Source: an uncultured Eubacteriales bacterium
GTDB lineage: Bacteria; Bacillota; Clostridia; Oscillospirales; Oscillospiraceae
Length of the DNA stretch: 11,067 nucleotides
Assembly: GCA_900549545.1 (NCBI GenBank)
Contig: URPA01000062.1
Location: 1-11,067, forward strand
Reading direction: 5' to 3'
Shown here: piece by piece, positions 1 through 5,823 of the stretch
Layout: every line of letters starts with the position of its first letter
Numbering within the stretch: the stretch's first letter is position 1
Notes under the pieces: model-generated
Told to the model about the DNA's origin: nothing
What the model saw: only the letters and a program-made list of their open reading frames with translations
Databases searched by the model: none
Translations under genes and position numbers: made by a program

Positions 1-111
1 AATCTGCGCTTCACCAATATCAACTGGACCTTCTTCATCGCCGCCGGTGCGCTGACCGTGGTCTGCCTGATCGTGTATATCGCCGTCAAGAAACGGTATT
101 GGTTCTGGTAA
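1..111 (+). CDS. C-terminal end of a membrane protein (5' end outside window)
   Basis: The first 36 codons are open in frame 1 and end at TAA. The peptide has a hydrophobic stretch of about 20 residues (from WTFFIAAGAL to LIVYIAV) followed by a short basic-aromatic tail, KKRYWFW. This is the pattern of a last transmembrane helix with a cytoplasmic end under the positive-inside rule. A terminator follows 17 bases after the stop, which supports this being the real end of a gene. Too little is present to name the family. A CorA-like or other multi-pass transporter tail was considered, but no diagnostic motif is visible. Confidence 0.6.
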   Translation, partial: NLRFTNINWTFFIAAGALTVVCLIVYIAVKKRYWFW

Positions 112-128
112 TTATAACTGTGCGTAAT

Positions 129-160
129 AAAACCTCCCGCTCATTCGAGTGGGAGGTTTT
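129..160. terminator. Bidirectional rho-independent terminator
   Basis: A 14-bp stem (129-142 with 147-160, one G-T wobble) closes a 4-base ATTC loop. The arms start with AAAA and end with TTTT, so the structure can terminate transcription on either strand. It sits between two convergent genes: the membrane-protein tail ending at 111 and the antitoxin gene ending at 190 on the minus strand. Confidence 0.85.
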
Positions 161-189
161 GTGTTATAACAAGGGCTGTTTCAACCAAC

Positions 190-450
190 CTATATGCCAT
201 AACGTGCTCTCAATTCCTGCAAGGCGCTGCGGGCATCCTGTGTCTGTCCGGCTTCCACCTGCTGTTCGGCAGCATCCAGTTTGGCGTAAGCGTCCAGAAG
301 CTGCATCTTTTCTTCATAGGCTTCCATACTCATAATGACCATATCGCCATAGCCATTTTTGGTGATATAGACAGGTTCTTTGGATTCACTGCACATCTGG
401 GAGACAGCGGCAGTGTTTTTGAGGTCGCGGATCGGAATAATACGCGGCAT
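190..450 (-). CDS. Orphan Phd/YefM-family antitoxin
   Basis: This 86-residue protein has the two-part layout of Phd/YefM antitoxins. Residues 1-50 fit the DNA-binding, dimerising fold: a short strand with MPRIIPIRDL, a helix, then EPVYITKNGYGDMVIMS and the MEAYEE helix. Residues 51-86 form a charged helical tail ending ELRARYGI, where these antitoxins normally grip a RelE/Doc-type toxin. The ATG at 450 was chosen because GAGGAG lies 8-9 bases upstream and the family starts there; the reading frame continues upstream only through promoter sequence. No toxin gene follows: only 78 bases separate its stop from the convergent gene end at 111. It may be a solitary regulator, a remnant, or partner of a toxin encoded elsewhere. 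Antitoxins of this family usually repress their own promoter, and a candidate operator is present. Confidence 0.85.
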   Translation of the reverse strand: MPRIIPIRDLKNTAAVSQMCSESKEPVYITKNGYGDMVIMSMEAYEEKMQLLDAYAKLDAAEQQVEAGQTQDARSALQELRARYGI

Positions 451-457
451 GATATCA
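450..457. repeat. TGATATCA palindrome, copy 1
   Basis: A perfect 8-bp palindrome overlaps the antitoxin start codon. The same 8-mer followed by G recurs at 549-556, at the other end of the divergent promoter region. It could be a regulator half-site, or coincidence. Confidence 0.3.
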
Positions 458-473
458 GCTCCTCTCTGTGGCT

Positions 474-490
474 TTATTATACCATAATAA
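474..490. promoter_or_regulatory. Candidate antitoxin operator (inverted repeat)
   Basis: TTATTAT-ACC-ATAATAA is a perfect inverted repeat with 7-bp arms and a 3-base centre. It covers the -10 box of the antitoxin promoter, which is where an autorepressing Phd/YefM dimer would be expected to bind. The low-complexity AT content makes chance occurrence plausible. Confidence 0.4.
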
Positions 491-504
491 TACCACACCT
501 GCAA
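476..504 (-). promoter_or_regulatory. Sigma-A promoter of the antitoxin gene
   Basis: On the minus strand the region reads TTGCAG (499-504), a 17-base spacer, then TATAAT (476-481). The predicted start is near 469, giving a leader of about 20 bases before the ATG at 450. It is back to back with the promoter at 518-546. Confidence 0.75.
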
Positions 505-517
505 GAGCAGTTTGTAC

Positions 518-546
518 TTGACAATTAAAATACAATGTGATATGAT
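518..546 (+). promoter_or_regulatory. Strong sigma-A promoter of the SPFH/ABC unit
   Basis: TTGACA (518-523), a spacer of exactly 17 bases, then TATGAT (541-546). Only one base differs from the sigma-A consensus. The predicted start, near 552-554, falls inside the TGATATCA palindrome. The leader is about 40 bases, with an AAAGGAGGG ribosome binding site at about 579-587. Confidence 0.85.
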
Positions 547-548
547 TT

Positions 549-556
549 TGATATCA
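549..556. repeat. TGATATCA palindrome, copy 2
   Basis: This second copy lies on the predicted transcription start of the SPFH promoter, 99 bases from copy 1. A related half, TGATAT, occurs just upstream at 538-543. Occupancy here would be expected to block initiation. Confidence 0.3.
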
Positions 557-594
557 GAAAGAAACTTCCGAACCCTGTAAAGGAGGGACATTTT

Positions 595-1593
595 ATGGAA
601 GAGAAGATCTTACAGACCAAGAAGAACGGCATGACCATGCTTCTGCTGACCCTGCTGGGTTATGTGGCTGCGGTTGTGGTGGGCGGCATCGGTTTTGTAA
701 TGCTGTATACTACCTTCCTGGGGTTTATCCCGCTGGCGATCGCTGTCATCTATGCCATCATCGGTATTTTCCTGTTCGCGGGCCTGAAAGTCCTCAAGCC
801 CGAGGAAGCGCTGGTGCTGACCCTGTTCGGTGATTACATCGGCACCCTGAAGGGGGAGGGCTTCTACTATGTCAATCCCTTCTGCTCCGGCGTCAATCCC
901 GCAGCCCAGACTAAGCTGAACCAGAGCGGCGATGTGGACGGCGGTAAGGCGGAGAAGAAGGCGGAGGCCCAGGCCGCCGGCAAGAAGATCTCCTTGAAAA
1001 TCATGACCCTGAACAACAACCGGCAGAAGATCAACGACTGCCTGGGCAACCCGGTGGAGATCGGCATTGCGGTGATCTGGCGGGTGACCGACACCGCCAA
1101 GGCCGTGTTCAATGTAGACAACTACAAAGAGTACCTGTCCCTGCAGTGCGACAGCGCCCTGCGCAACGTGGTGCGCATCTACCCCTACGATGTGGCCCCC
1201 AACGTGGACACCACCGGCGACGGTGTGGCCGACGAGGGCAGCCTGCGCGGCTCCTCGGAAGTGGTGGCAAAGCGCATCCAGGGCGAGATCCAGAAGAACG
1301 TCACCGCCGCCGGGATCGAGATCATCGAAGCCCGCATCACTTATCTGGCCTACGCCCCCGAGATCGCTGCGGTCATGCTGCAGCGTCAGCAGGCAAGCGC
1401 CATCATTGATGCCCGTAAGATGATCGTGGACGGTGCCGTGGGCATGGTGGAGATGGCGCTTGAGCGCCTGAACGAGAACAAGGTTGTGGAGCTTGACGAG
1501 GAGCGCAAGGCGGCAATGGTGTCCAATCTTCTGGTGGTGCTCTGCGGCAGCAAGGACGCGCAGCCGATTGTCAACTCCGGAAGCCTGTACTGA
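595..1593 (+). CDS. SPFH/band-7 domain membrane protein
   Basis: The protein has 332 residues. Two hydrophobic segments (about 14-38 and 42-63) form a membrane hairpin with little between them. The band-7 core follows: LKPEEALVLTLFGDYIGTLKGEGFYYVNPF (65-96, the typical strand pattern after the membrane anchor), then GNPVEIGIAVIWRVTDTAKAVFNVDNY (151-177), the conserved ALRNVVRIYPYD helix (188-199), and LAYAPEIAAVMLQRQQASAIIDARK (251-275). A lysine/alanine-rich linker (112-131) and a DTTGDGVADE insert (205-214) interrupt the core. SPFH proteins oligomerise and scaffold membrane microdomains; no enzymatic activity is expected. The start is fixed by a strong AAAGGAGGG site. The gene is first in a unit with a small RHH protein and an ABC exporter. 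Its specific role is unknown. It has no ATA codon among about 27 isoleucines, unlike its downstream neighbours. Confidence 0.88.
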   Translation: MEEKILQTKKNGMTMLLLTLLGYVAAVVVGGIGFVMLYTTFLGFIPLAIAVIYAIIGIFLFAGLKVLKPEEALVLTLFGDYIGTLKGEGFYYVNPFCSGVNPAAQTKLNQSGDVDGGKAEKKAEAQAAGKKISLKIMTLNNNRQKINDCLGNPVEIGIAVIWRVTDTAKAVFNVDNYKEYLSLQCDSALRNVVRIYPYDVAPNVDTTGDGVADEGSLRGSSEVVAKRIQGEIQKNVTAAGIEIIEARITYLAYAPEIAAVMLQRQQASAIIDARKMIVDGAVGMVEMALERLNENKVVELDEERKAAMVSNLLVVLCGSKDAQPIVNSGSLY

Positions 1594-1596
1594 GCC

Positions 1597-1797
1597 GTGC
1601 CTGATAACGCGAAGAAGCAGATACCTCTGCGCCTGTCCCCGAAGCTGTATGCCGCCATTGCCGCCTGGGCGGAGGACGACTTCCGCTCTGTCAACGGGCA
1701 GATCGAGTACCTGCTGACGGAGTGCGTCAAGCAGAGGAAGAAAAACGGTAAGTACGTCTCAGACACCATTGACGAACCATTTGAAATAGACATTTAA
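1597..1797 (+). CDS. Small ribbon-helix-helix (Arc/MetJ-like) protein
   Basis: The 66-residue product starts at GTG, three bases after the SPFH stop. It shows a ribbon-helix-helix layout: a strand with basic residues (KKQIPLRLS, 6-14), helix A (PKLYAAIAAWAEDD, 15-28), a turn, and helix B (SVNGQIEYLLTECVKQRKK, 31-49), then an acidic tail. RHH proteins usually act as dimeric repressors or antitoxins. Here the protein could regulate the unit, or work with the SPFH protein. The near-zero gap and lack of a strong ribosome binding site imply translational coupling to the SPFH gene. No toxin candidate is adjacent. The RHH assignment is by secondary-structure pattern, not a signature motif. Confidence 0.7.
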   Translation: MPDNAKKQIPLRLSPKLYAAIAAWAEDDFRSVNGQIEYLLTECVKQRKKNGKYVSDTIDEPFEIDI

Positions 1798-1806
1798 GGA
1801 GACACT

Positions 1807-2520
1807 ATGCTGAAAATAGAGCATTTAACCAAGACCTACGGCGAGAAAAAAGCCGTGGATGACCTGAGCCTGCACATTGCGCCGGGGGAGATTTACGGCT
1901 TCATCGGCCACAACGGCGCGGGCAAAACCACCACGCTCAAGGCCTGCGCGGGCATCCTGCCCTTTGATGCGGGGACGATACTGGTGGACGGGCTGGATGT
2001 GACCGCAAAGCCCATCGAGTGCAAGCGCCGCATTGCTTATATCCCGGATAACCCCGACCTTTACGAGTTCATGTCCGGCATAAAATATCTCAACTTCATC
2101 GGGGATATCTTCGGCGTGGATGCGGGAGCGCGCTCAGAGCGCATCAAAAAATACGCGGACATCTTCGGTCTGACGGGCGACCTCGCCCAGCCCATCTCCG
2201 CCTACTCCCACGGCATGAAGCAGAAGCTGGCGATAATCTCCGCGTGGATACATGAGCCAAAGCTCATAATCATGGATGAGCCCTTCGTGGGGCTTGACCC
2301 GAAGGCCGCCTTCTCTCTCAAGGAGATGATGCACGAGCTGTGCGCCAAGGGCGGGGCCATTTTCTTCTCCACCCACGTGCTGGATGTGGCGGAAAAGCTC
2401 TGCGACAAGGTGGCCATCATAAAAGAGGGCAAGCTCATTGCCAACGGCGATATGGCGCAGGTCAAGGGCGATTCGTCCCTTGAATCGGTGTTTCTGGAAC
2501 TGGAGGGCGGCAATGCTTAA
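1807..2520 (+). CDS. ABC transporter ATP-binding protein (BcrA/ABC-2 exporter type)
   Basis: This 237-residue nucleotide-binding subunit has every core motif: Walker A GHNGAGKT (34-41), a Q-loop region YIPDNPDLYE (78-87), signature YSHGM (133-137), Walker B LIIMDE (153-158), D-loop GLDP (162-165) and H-loop His190 in STHV. The usual Q-loop Gln is an Asp here. The signature is a diverged LSGGQ, as is common in ABC-2 exporter ATPases. It should hydrolyse ATP at the cytoplasmic face to power the permease encoded next. TAAGGAG overlaps the stop of the preceding gene and sits a few bases before the ATG, so it belongs to the same transcript. Its stop overlaps the permease start by 8 bases. ATA codons for Ile are common, unlike in the SPFH gene. 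The substrate cannot be read from this subunit. Confidence 0.93.
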   Translation: MLKIEHLTKTYGEKKAVDDLSLHIAPGEIYGFIGHNGAGKTTTLKACAGILPFDAGTILVDGLDVTAKPIECKRRIAYIPDNPDLYEFMSGIKYLNFIGDIFGVDAGARSERIKKYADIFGLTGDLAQPISAYSHGMKQKLAIISAWIHEPKLIIMDEPFVGLDPKAAFSLKEMMHELCAKGGAIFFSTHVLDVAEKLCDKVAIIKEGKLIANGDMAQVKGDSSLESVFLELEGGNA

Positions 2521-4114
2521 AGCCCTGTTTCGCGTGCGCCTTGCCGCACTGGGGGCGACGTTTACCGGCGCATCCCGCAGCAAAACGGCGCAGAGCAAGC
2601 CAAAGCTCATCGGCTTTGCGCTGCTGATGCTCTTCTGCCTCGCCTGCTTTCTGTTTCTGTTCTGGCAGATGTTTGTGAACATCGCCGGGCCCTTCCGGCA
2701 GATGGGCCTGGGCTGGCTGTATTTTTCCATGGCGGCGCTGATGGGCTTTGCCCTGATGTTCATCGGCAGCGTCTTTACCGCGAAGGCGCAGCTATACGAG
2801 GCCAAGGACAATGACCTGCTGCTGAGTCTGCCAATAAAGCCCGCGTATGTGCTTTTAAGCCGGATGTTCATGCTGTGGGTGCTGTCCCTTGTCATGGAGC
2901 TGCTTGTCGCGATTCCCGCGCTGGTCGCGTGGCAGGGCTCCGGCGGCTTCGGCGGAGCGGAGCTTGCGTGGTTCATTGTTATTTTCATTTTGCTGCTGCC
3001 GTTTCTGGCGCTGGCGGTATCGGCGCTCTTCGGCTGGATTTTGAGCCTTGTCAGCACGCGCATCGGCGGCAACAAGAGCCTTATCACCGTGGCTCTGAGT
3101 CTGATTTTTCTGGTTGCATACATGTACTTTGCCGCCAACATGGAAACGCTCCTCTCCGAGCTTGCCATGAACCCGGGCGGCGCGGCTCGGGCGCTGGGCG
3201 CTGTGGCGGTTTTGAAGTGGATAGGCGACGCCTGCGCCGCAGGCTCTCTCGCGGCTGGGCTGAAGGTCGCGGCGGTGATAATCGTGTGCTTTGGCGCGGT
3301 GTACTTCGTCCTCGCCAAGAGCTTTGTCCGCACGGCGACAGACCGGCGCGGCGGCGGGAAGCGAAAAGCCGCCGTTCTCAACGCAAAGGCCCGCTCCACA
3401 GACAGCGCTCTCTTTTCCCGGGAGCTTTCGCGCCTGCTCTCAAGCCCCGGCTATCTTCTCAACTGCGGGCTGGGCGCTTTCCTCGCCCCAATCGGCGCGG
3501 TGGTGCTGCTGATAAAGGGCGGAGAGCTGCTGGCCATGCCCGGCTTTGAGGGTTATCCTGACCTCTTCGCGCTGCTGTTTCTGGCGGCGCTGTGCATGAT
3601 GTCATCAATGTGCATTGTCTCCGCGCCCTCGGTGTCCCTTGAGGGCAAAAGCCTGTGGGTTGCCCGCAGCCTGCCGGTTTCCACAAGGGCGGTGCTCTCG
3701 GCGAAGCTCCGCCTGCACTATGTGGTGAGTCTGCCCTCAATACTCATTGCGGCGGTGCTGATCTGCGTGCTGATCAAGCCGCGGGGGCTTATGCTGCTAT
3801 ATTACTTTGCCCTGCCGGGGCTGACGAGCGTGTTCCTCGGCCTGCTGGGGCTGACGGCCAATCTCCGCCACCCGAAGCTGGACTATGTAAACGAAACCCA
3901 GGCCGTCAAGAGCAGCGTTGCGGTGATGATTACGATGTTCACGGGCATGGGGCTTGTCACTGTTTTGAGCGTGGGCTATCTGTTTCTGGCCGAGAGCCTG
4001 AGCTTCGAGCTTTACGGCGGCCTTATCCTGCTGCTGTTGGCGGCCGGCTGCCTGCTCCTGCGGCGGTATATTATGACCAAAGGTGTTAAGCTGTTCGAGC
4101 AATTACAGGCATAA
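2513..4114 (+). CDS. 12-TM ABC-2-type exporter permease
   Basis: The 533-residue protein is strongly hydrophobic, with about 12 predicted membrane segments in two groups of six separated by a basic cytoplasmic stretch (RTATDRRGGGKRK). The motif E-x-K-x6-S-L-P appears twice with identical spacing, at 96-107 (EAKDNDLLLSLP) and 377-388 (LEGKSLWVARSLP region). Each copy follows the second segment of its half, which suggests an internal duplication. The ATG at 2513 was chosen over an upstream in-frame start inside the ATPase gene because GGAGGG precedes it and it overlaps the ATPase stop by 8 bases, the usual arrangement for coupled subunits. One polypeptide of this size could supply the whole membrane pore. 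The substrate is unknown; antimicrobial, lipid or peptide export are all possible. Confidence 0.85.
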   Translation: MLKALFRVRLAALGATFTGASRSKTAQSKPKLIGFALLMLFCLACFLFLFWQMFVNIAGPFRQMGLGWLYFSMAALMGFALMFIGSVFTAKAQLYEAKDNDLLLSLPIKPAYVLLSRMFMLWVLSLVMELLVAIPALVAWQGSGGFGGAELAWFIVIFILLLPFLALAVSALFGWILSLVSTRIGGNKSLITVALSLIFLVAYMYFAANMETLLSELAMNPGGAARALGAVAVLKWIGDACAAGSLAAGLKVAAVIIVCFGAVYFVLAKSFVRTATDRRGGGKRKAAVLNAKARSTDSALFSRELSRLLSSPGYLLNCGLGAFLAPIGAVVLLIKGGELLAMPGFEGYPDLFALLFLAALCMMSSMCIVSAPSVSLEGKSLWVARSLPVSTRAVLSAKLRLHYVVSLPSILIAAVLICVLIKPRGLMLLYYFALPGLTSVFLGLLGLTANLRHPKLDYVNETQAVKSSVAVMITMFTGMGLVTVLSVGYLFLAESLSFELYGGLILLLLAAGCLLLRRYIMTKGVKLFEQLQA

Positions 4115-4146
4115 AAAAAGAAAGCCCGGTCGGGCTTTCTTTTTTT
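4113..4146. terminator. Strong bidirectional terminator between convergent genes
   Basis: A perfect 15-bp stem (4113-4127 with 4132-4146) closes a GGTC loop. The inner part is GAAAGCCC/GGGCTTTC; the outer part is A7/T7, which gives a U-tract in both directions. It starts inside the permease stop codon and lies 8 bases beyond the pncB stop, so it serves both convergent genes. Confidence 0.95.
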
Positions 4147-4153
4147 AATAATT

Positions 4154-5617
4154 TCAATGCTCCAATTTCTTGCCGTGTTCGGCGAGCATCTTGTCCTTGA
4201 GGTCCATGAGCTTCTGGGAGAGGTCCACATAGTGCTGATGCGGGAAGTCAAAGCGCTTGACGGACTGCCACAGGGTGCTGACCTGATAGGCGCAGTAGCG
4301 CTTGACGTCAATGAGCGAGGGTACATCGTACACAAGCTCGCCATTTTTGAAGATGGGCACCTGCAGCTCCTTGGCGCGGTAGCTTATAAACTCCTTGCGC
4401 TTCCAGCGGGCGGTGGGGTCGCACAGCTCGACAGGCTTTGAATCGTCCAGCACCTCGTCGTGCATGCAGATATAATCGGCCACGGCCATATCCGTCTCCT
4501 TATCGTACAGGCGGTAGACCTTCTTGAAGCCGGGGTTTGTTATCTTGCCGAGATTCTCGCTGACCTTTATCTTGGGAATAATCGCGCCGTTTTCATCCTC
4601 CACGGCGCAGAGCTTGTACACCCCGCCGAACACCGGGGAGCTCTTGGAGGTGATGAGCCGCTCGCCCACGCCGAAGGAGTCGATTTTCGCGCCCTGACGG
4701 AAAAGCTCGCTTATGAGCCGCTCGTCAAGGGAGTTGGAGACGGTGATGGTGCACTCGGTCCAGCCAGCCTCGTCGAGCATGACGCGGGCCTTCTGGGTGA
4801 GATAGGCCATGTCCCCGGAGTCAAGCCGGATGCCGCATTTTTTGATGCCCAGGGGCTTGAGCACGTCATTAAACGCGCGGATGGCGTTGGGGATGCCGGA
4901 TTTTAGGGTGTTGAAGGTGTCCACCAGCAGCACGGCGTTGGTGGGATAGGTTTTGCAGTAGGCCACAAAGGCGTCATACTCCGAGTCAAACATCTGCACC
5001 CAGGAGTGCGCCATTGTGCCCAGGGCGGGGACGCCGTAAAGCTCGTCGGACACGGTGCAGGCCGTCCCGGCGCAGCCGCCGATAAACGCCGCTCTCGCCC
5101 CGGTTACGGCGCCGGCGATGCCCTGCGCGCGCCTTGAACCGAATTCCATCACCGCGCGCCCCTCGGCGGCGCGGCAGATGCGGTTTGCCTTGGTGGCGAT
5201 AAGGCTCTGGTGGTTAAACTCCAGCAGCATATAGGTCTCTAAAAGCTGGGCCTGAATGGCGGGCGCGCGGACGGTGATGACCGGCTCCCCGGGGAAGATA
5301 GGCGTCCCCTCCGGGATGGCCCAGATATCGCCGGTGAACTTGAAGTTCCTGAGATAGTCCAGAAACTGCTCATTGAATATGCCGCGGCCCCGGAGGTAGT
5401 CAATATCCTCCTCGGAAAAATGGAGCTGCTGAACATAGTCGATTATCTGCTCAAGCCCGGCGGCAATGGCAAAACCGCCCCCGTCGGGAACCTCTCTGAA
5501 AAACACATCAAAGTAGGTTATTCTGTCCTGCATGCCGTTTTCAAAATAACCGTTGCCCATGGTAAGCTCATAAAAGTCGCACAGCATGGTCAGGTTAATG
5601 CCGTTTGCGTAATTCAT
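4154..5617 (-). CDS. pncB: Nicotinate phosphoribosyltransferase
   Basis: The enzyme converts nicotinate plus PRPP, with ATP hydrolysis, to nicotinate mononucleotide, the entry step of the Preiss-Handler NAD salvage route in the cytoplasm. The 487-residue product shows family motifs in order: LCDFYELTMGNGYF (12-25), MEFGSRRAQG (157-166), GTMAHSWVQMF (200-210, with the conserved His204), LVDTFNTLKSG (231-241), IRLDSGDMAYL (263-273), TVSNSLDE (292-299) and DSFGVGERLITS (313-324). The ATG at 5617 was chosen because GGAGG lies 6 bases upstream and MNYANGINLTMLCDFYELTM is the normal family start; a longer frame reaching 5725 runs through the promoter. Length is normal for the family. It is transcribed alone from its own promoter, divergent from the galactokinase-like gene. 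NadE, encoded nearby, completes the same route; NadD is not in the window. Confidence 0.96.
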   Translation of the reverse strand: MNYANGINLTMLCDFYELTMGNGYFENGMQDRITYFDVFFREVPDGGGFAIAAGLEQIIDYVQQLHFSEEDIDYLRGRGIFNEQFLDYLRNFKFTGDIWAIPEGTPIFPGEPVITVRAPAIQAQLLETYMLLEFNHQSLIATKANRICRAAEGRAVMEFGSRRAQGIAGAVTGARAAFIGGCAGTACTVSDELYGVPALGTMAHSWVQMFDSEYDAFVAYCKTYPTNAVLLVDTFNTLKSGIPNAIRAFNDVLKPLGIKKCGIRLDSGDMAYLTQKARVMLDEAGWTECTITVSNSLDERLISELFRQGAKIDSFGVGERLITSKSSPVFGGVYKLCAVEDENGAIIPKIKVSENLGKITNPGFKKVYRLYDKETDMAVADYICMHDEVLDDSKPVELCDPTARWKRKEFISYRAKELQVPIFKNGELVYDVPSLIDVKRYCAYQVSTLWQSVKRFDFPHQHYVDLSQKLMDLKDKMLAEHGKKLEH

Positions 5618-5648
5618 TCCGTCGCCTCCGCATATTTTTTCACAGTCA

Positions 5649-5673
5649 CGCGGAAGCAGCATGAAGCTCCGCG
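5649..5673 (-). other. Hairpin at the 5' end of the pncB mRNA
   Basis: Minus-strand CGCGGA and TCCGCG arms (5668-5673 and 5649-5654) can pair, extended by two more G-C pairs across a one-base bulge, with a loop of about 8 bases. It lies a few bases after the predicted start (about 5677) and about 20 bases before the GGAGG site. It might stabilise the mRNA or take part in regulation. There is no U-tract, so it is not a terminator. It does not visibly match known NAD riboswitch layouts. Confidence 0.35.
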
Positions 5674-5683
5674 CTTTTACACT

Positions 5684-5712
5684 ATTATATATTCTTACCC
5701 CGAATAAGGCAA
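5684..5712 (-). promoter_or_regulatory. Sigma-A promoter of pncB
   Basis: On the minus strand: TTGCCT (5707-5712), a 17-base spacer, then a perfect TATAAT (5684-5689). The predicted start is near 5677, giving a leader of about 60 bases. Confidence 0.75.
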
Positions 5713-5753
5713 GAAATTTGTACATAATGTTAAAAAATTATCGCCAAATGTAT

Positions 5754-5774
5754 TTGACATAGTTGACTTTGACG
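5754..5774 (+). repeat. Three TTGAC repeats upstream of the galactokinase-like gene
   Basis: TTGACA (5754), TTGACT (5763) and TTGACG (5769) occur within 21 bases. One may be the -35 box; the others could be regulator contacts or chance. Confidence 0.3.
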
Positions 5775-5791
5775 GGCGGATGGTATATTTT
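5763..5791 (+). promoter_or_regulatory. Probable promoter of the galactokinase-like gene
   Basis: TTGACT (5763-5768), a 17-base spacer and TATTTT (5786-5791) form the best-spaced pair. TATATT at 5784-5789 is a better -10 box but sits 15 bases from that -35, so the exact promoter is ambiguous. The leader would be about 25-30 bases. Confidence 0.5.
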
Positions 5792-5823
5792 AGATATGAA
5801 TACAACTGGGAGTTTATATAGAT

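Noticed and set aside
1597..1797. Treating the RHH protein as an antitoxin with a neighbouring toxin
   Set aside because: The neighbours are an SPFH protein and an ABC ATPase; no toxin-like small protein is present on either strand.
2134..3399. 421-codon open frame on the minus strand opposite the ABC genes
   Set aside because: It is a mirror of GC-rich coding sequence. It has no family motif, is rich in Arg/Ser/Ala/Pro, and runs against two well-supported genes.
5618..5725. 36-codon N-terminal extension of pncB
   Set aside because: It spans the TATAAT promoter and 5' hairpin; the family start at 5617 has a GGAGG site at correct spacing.
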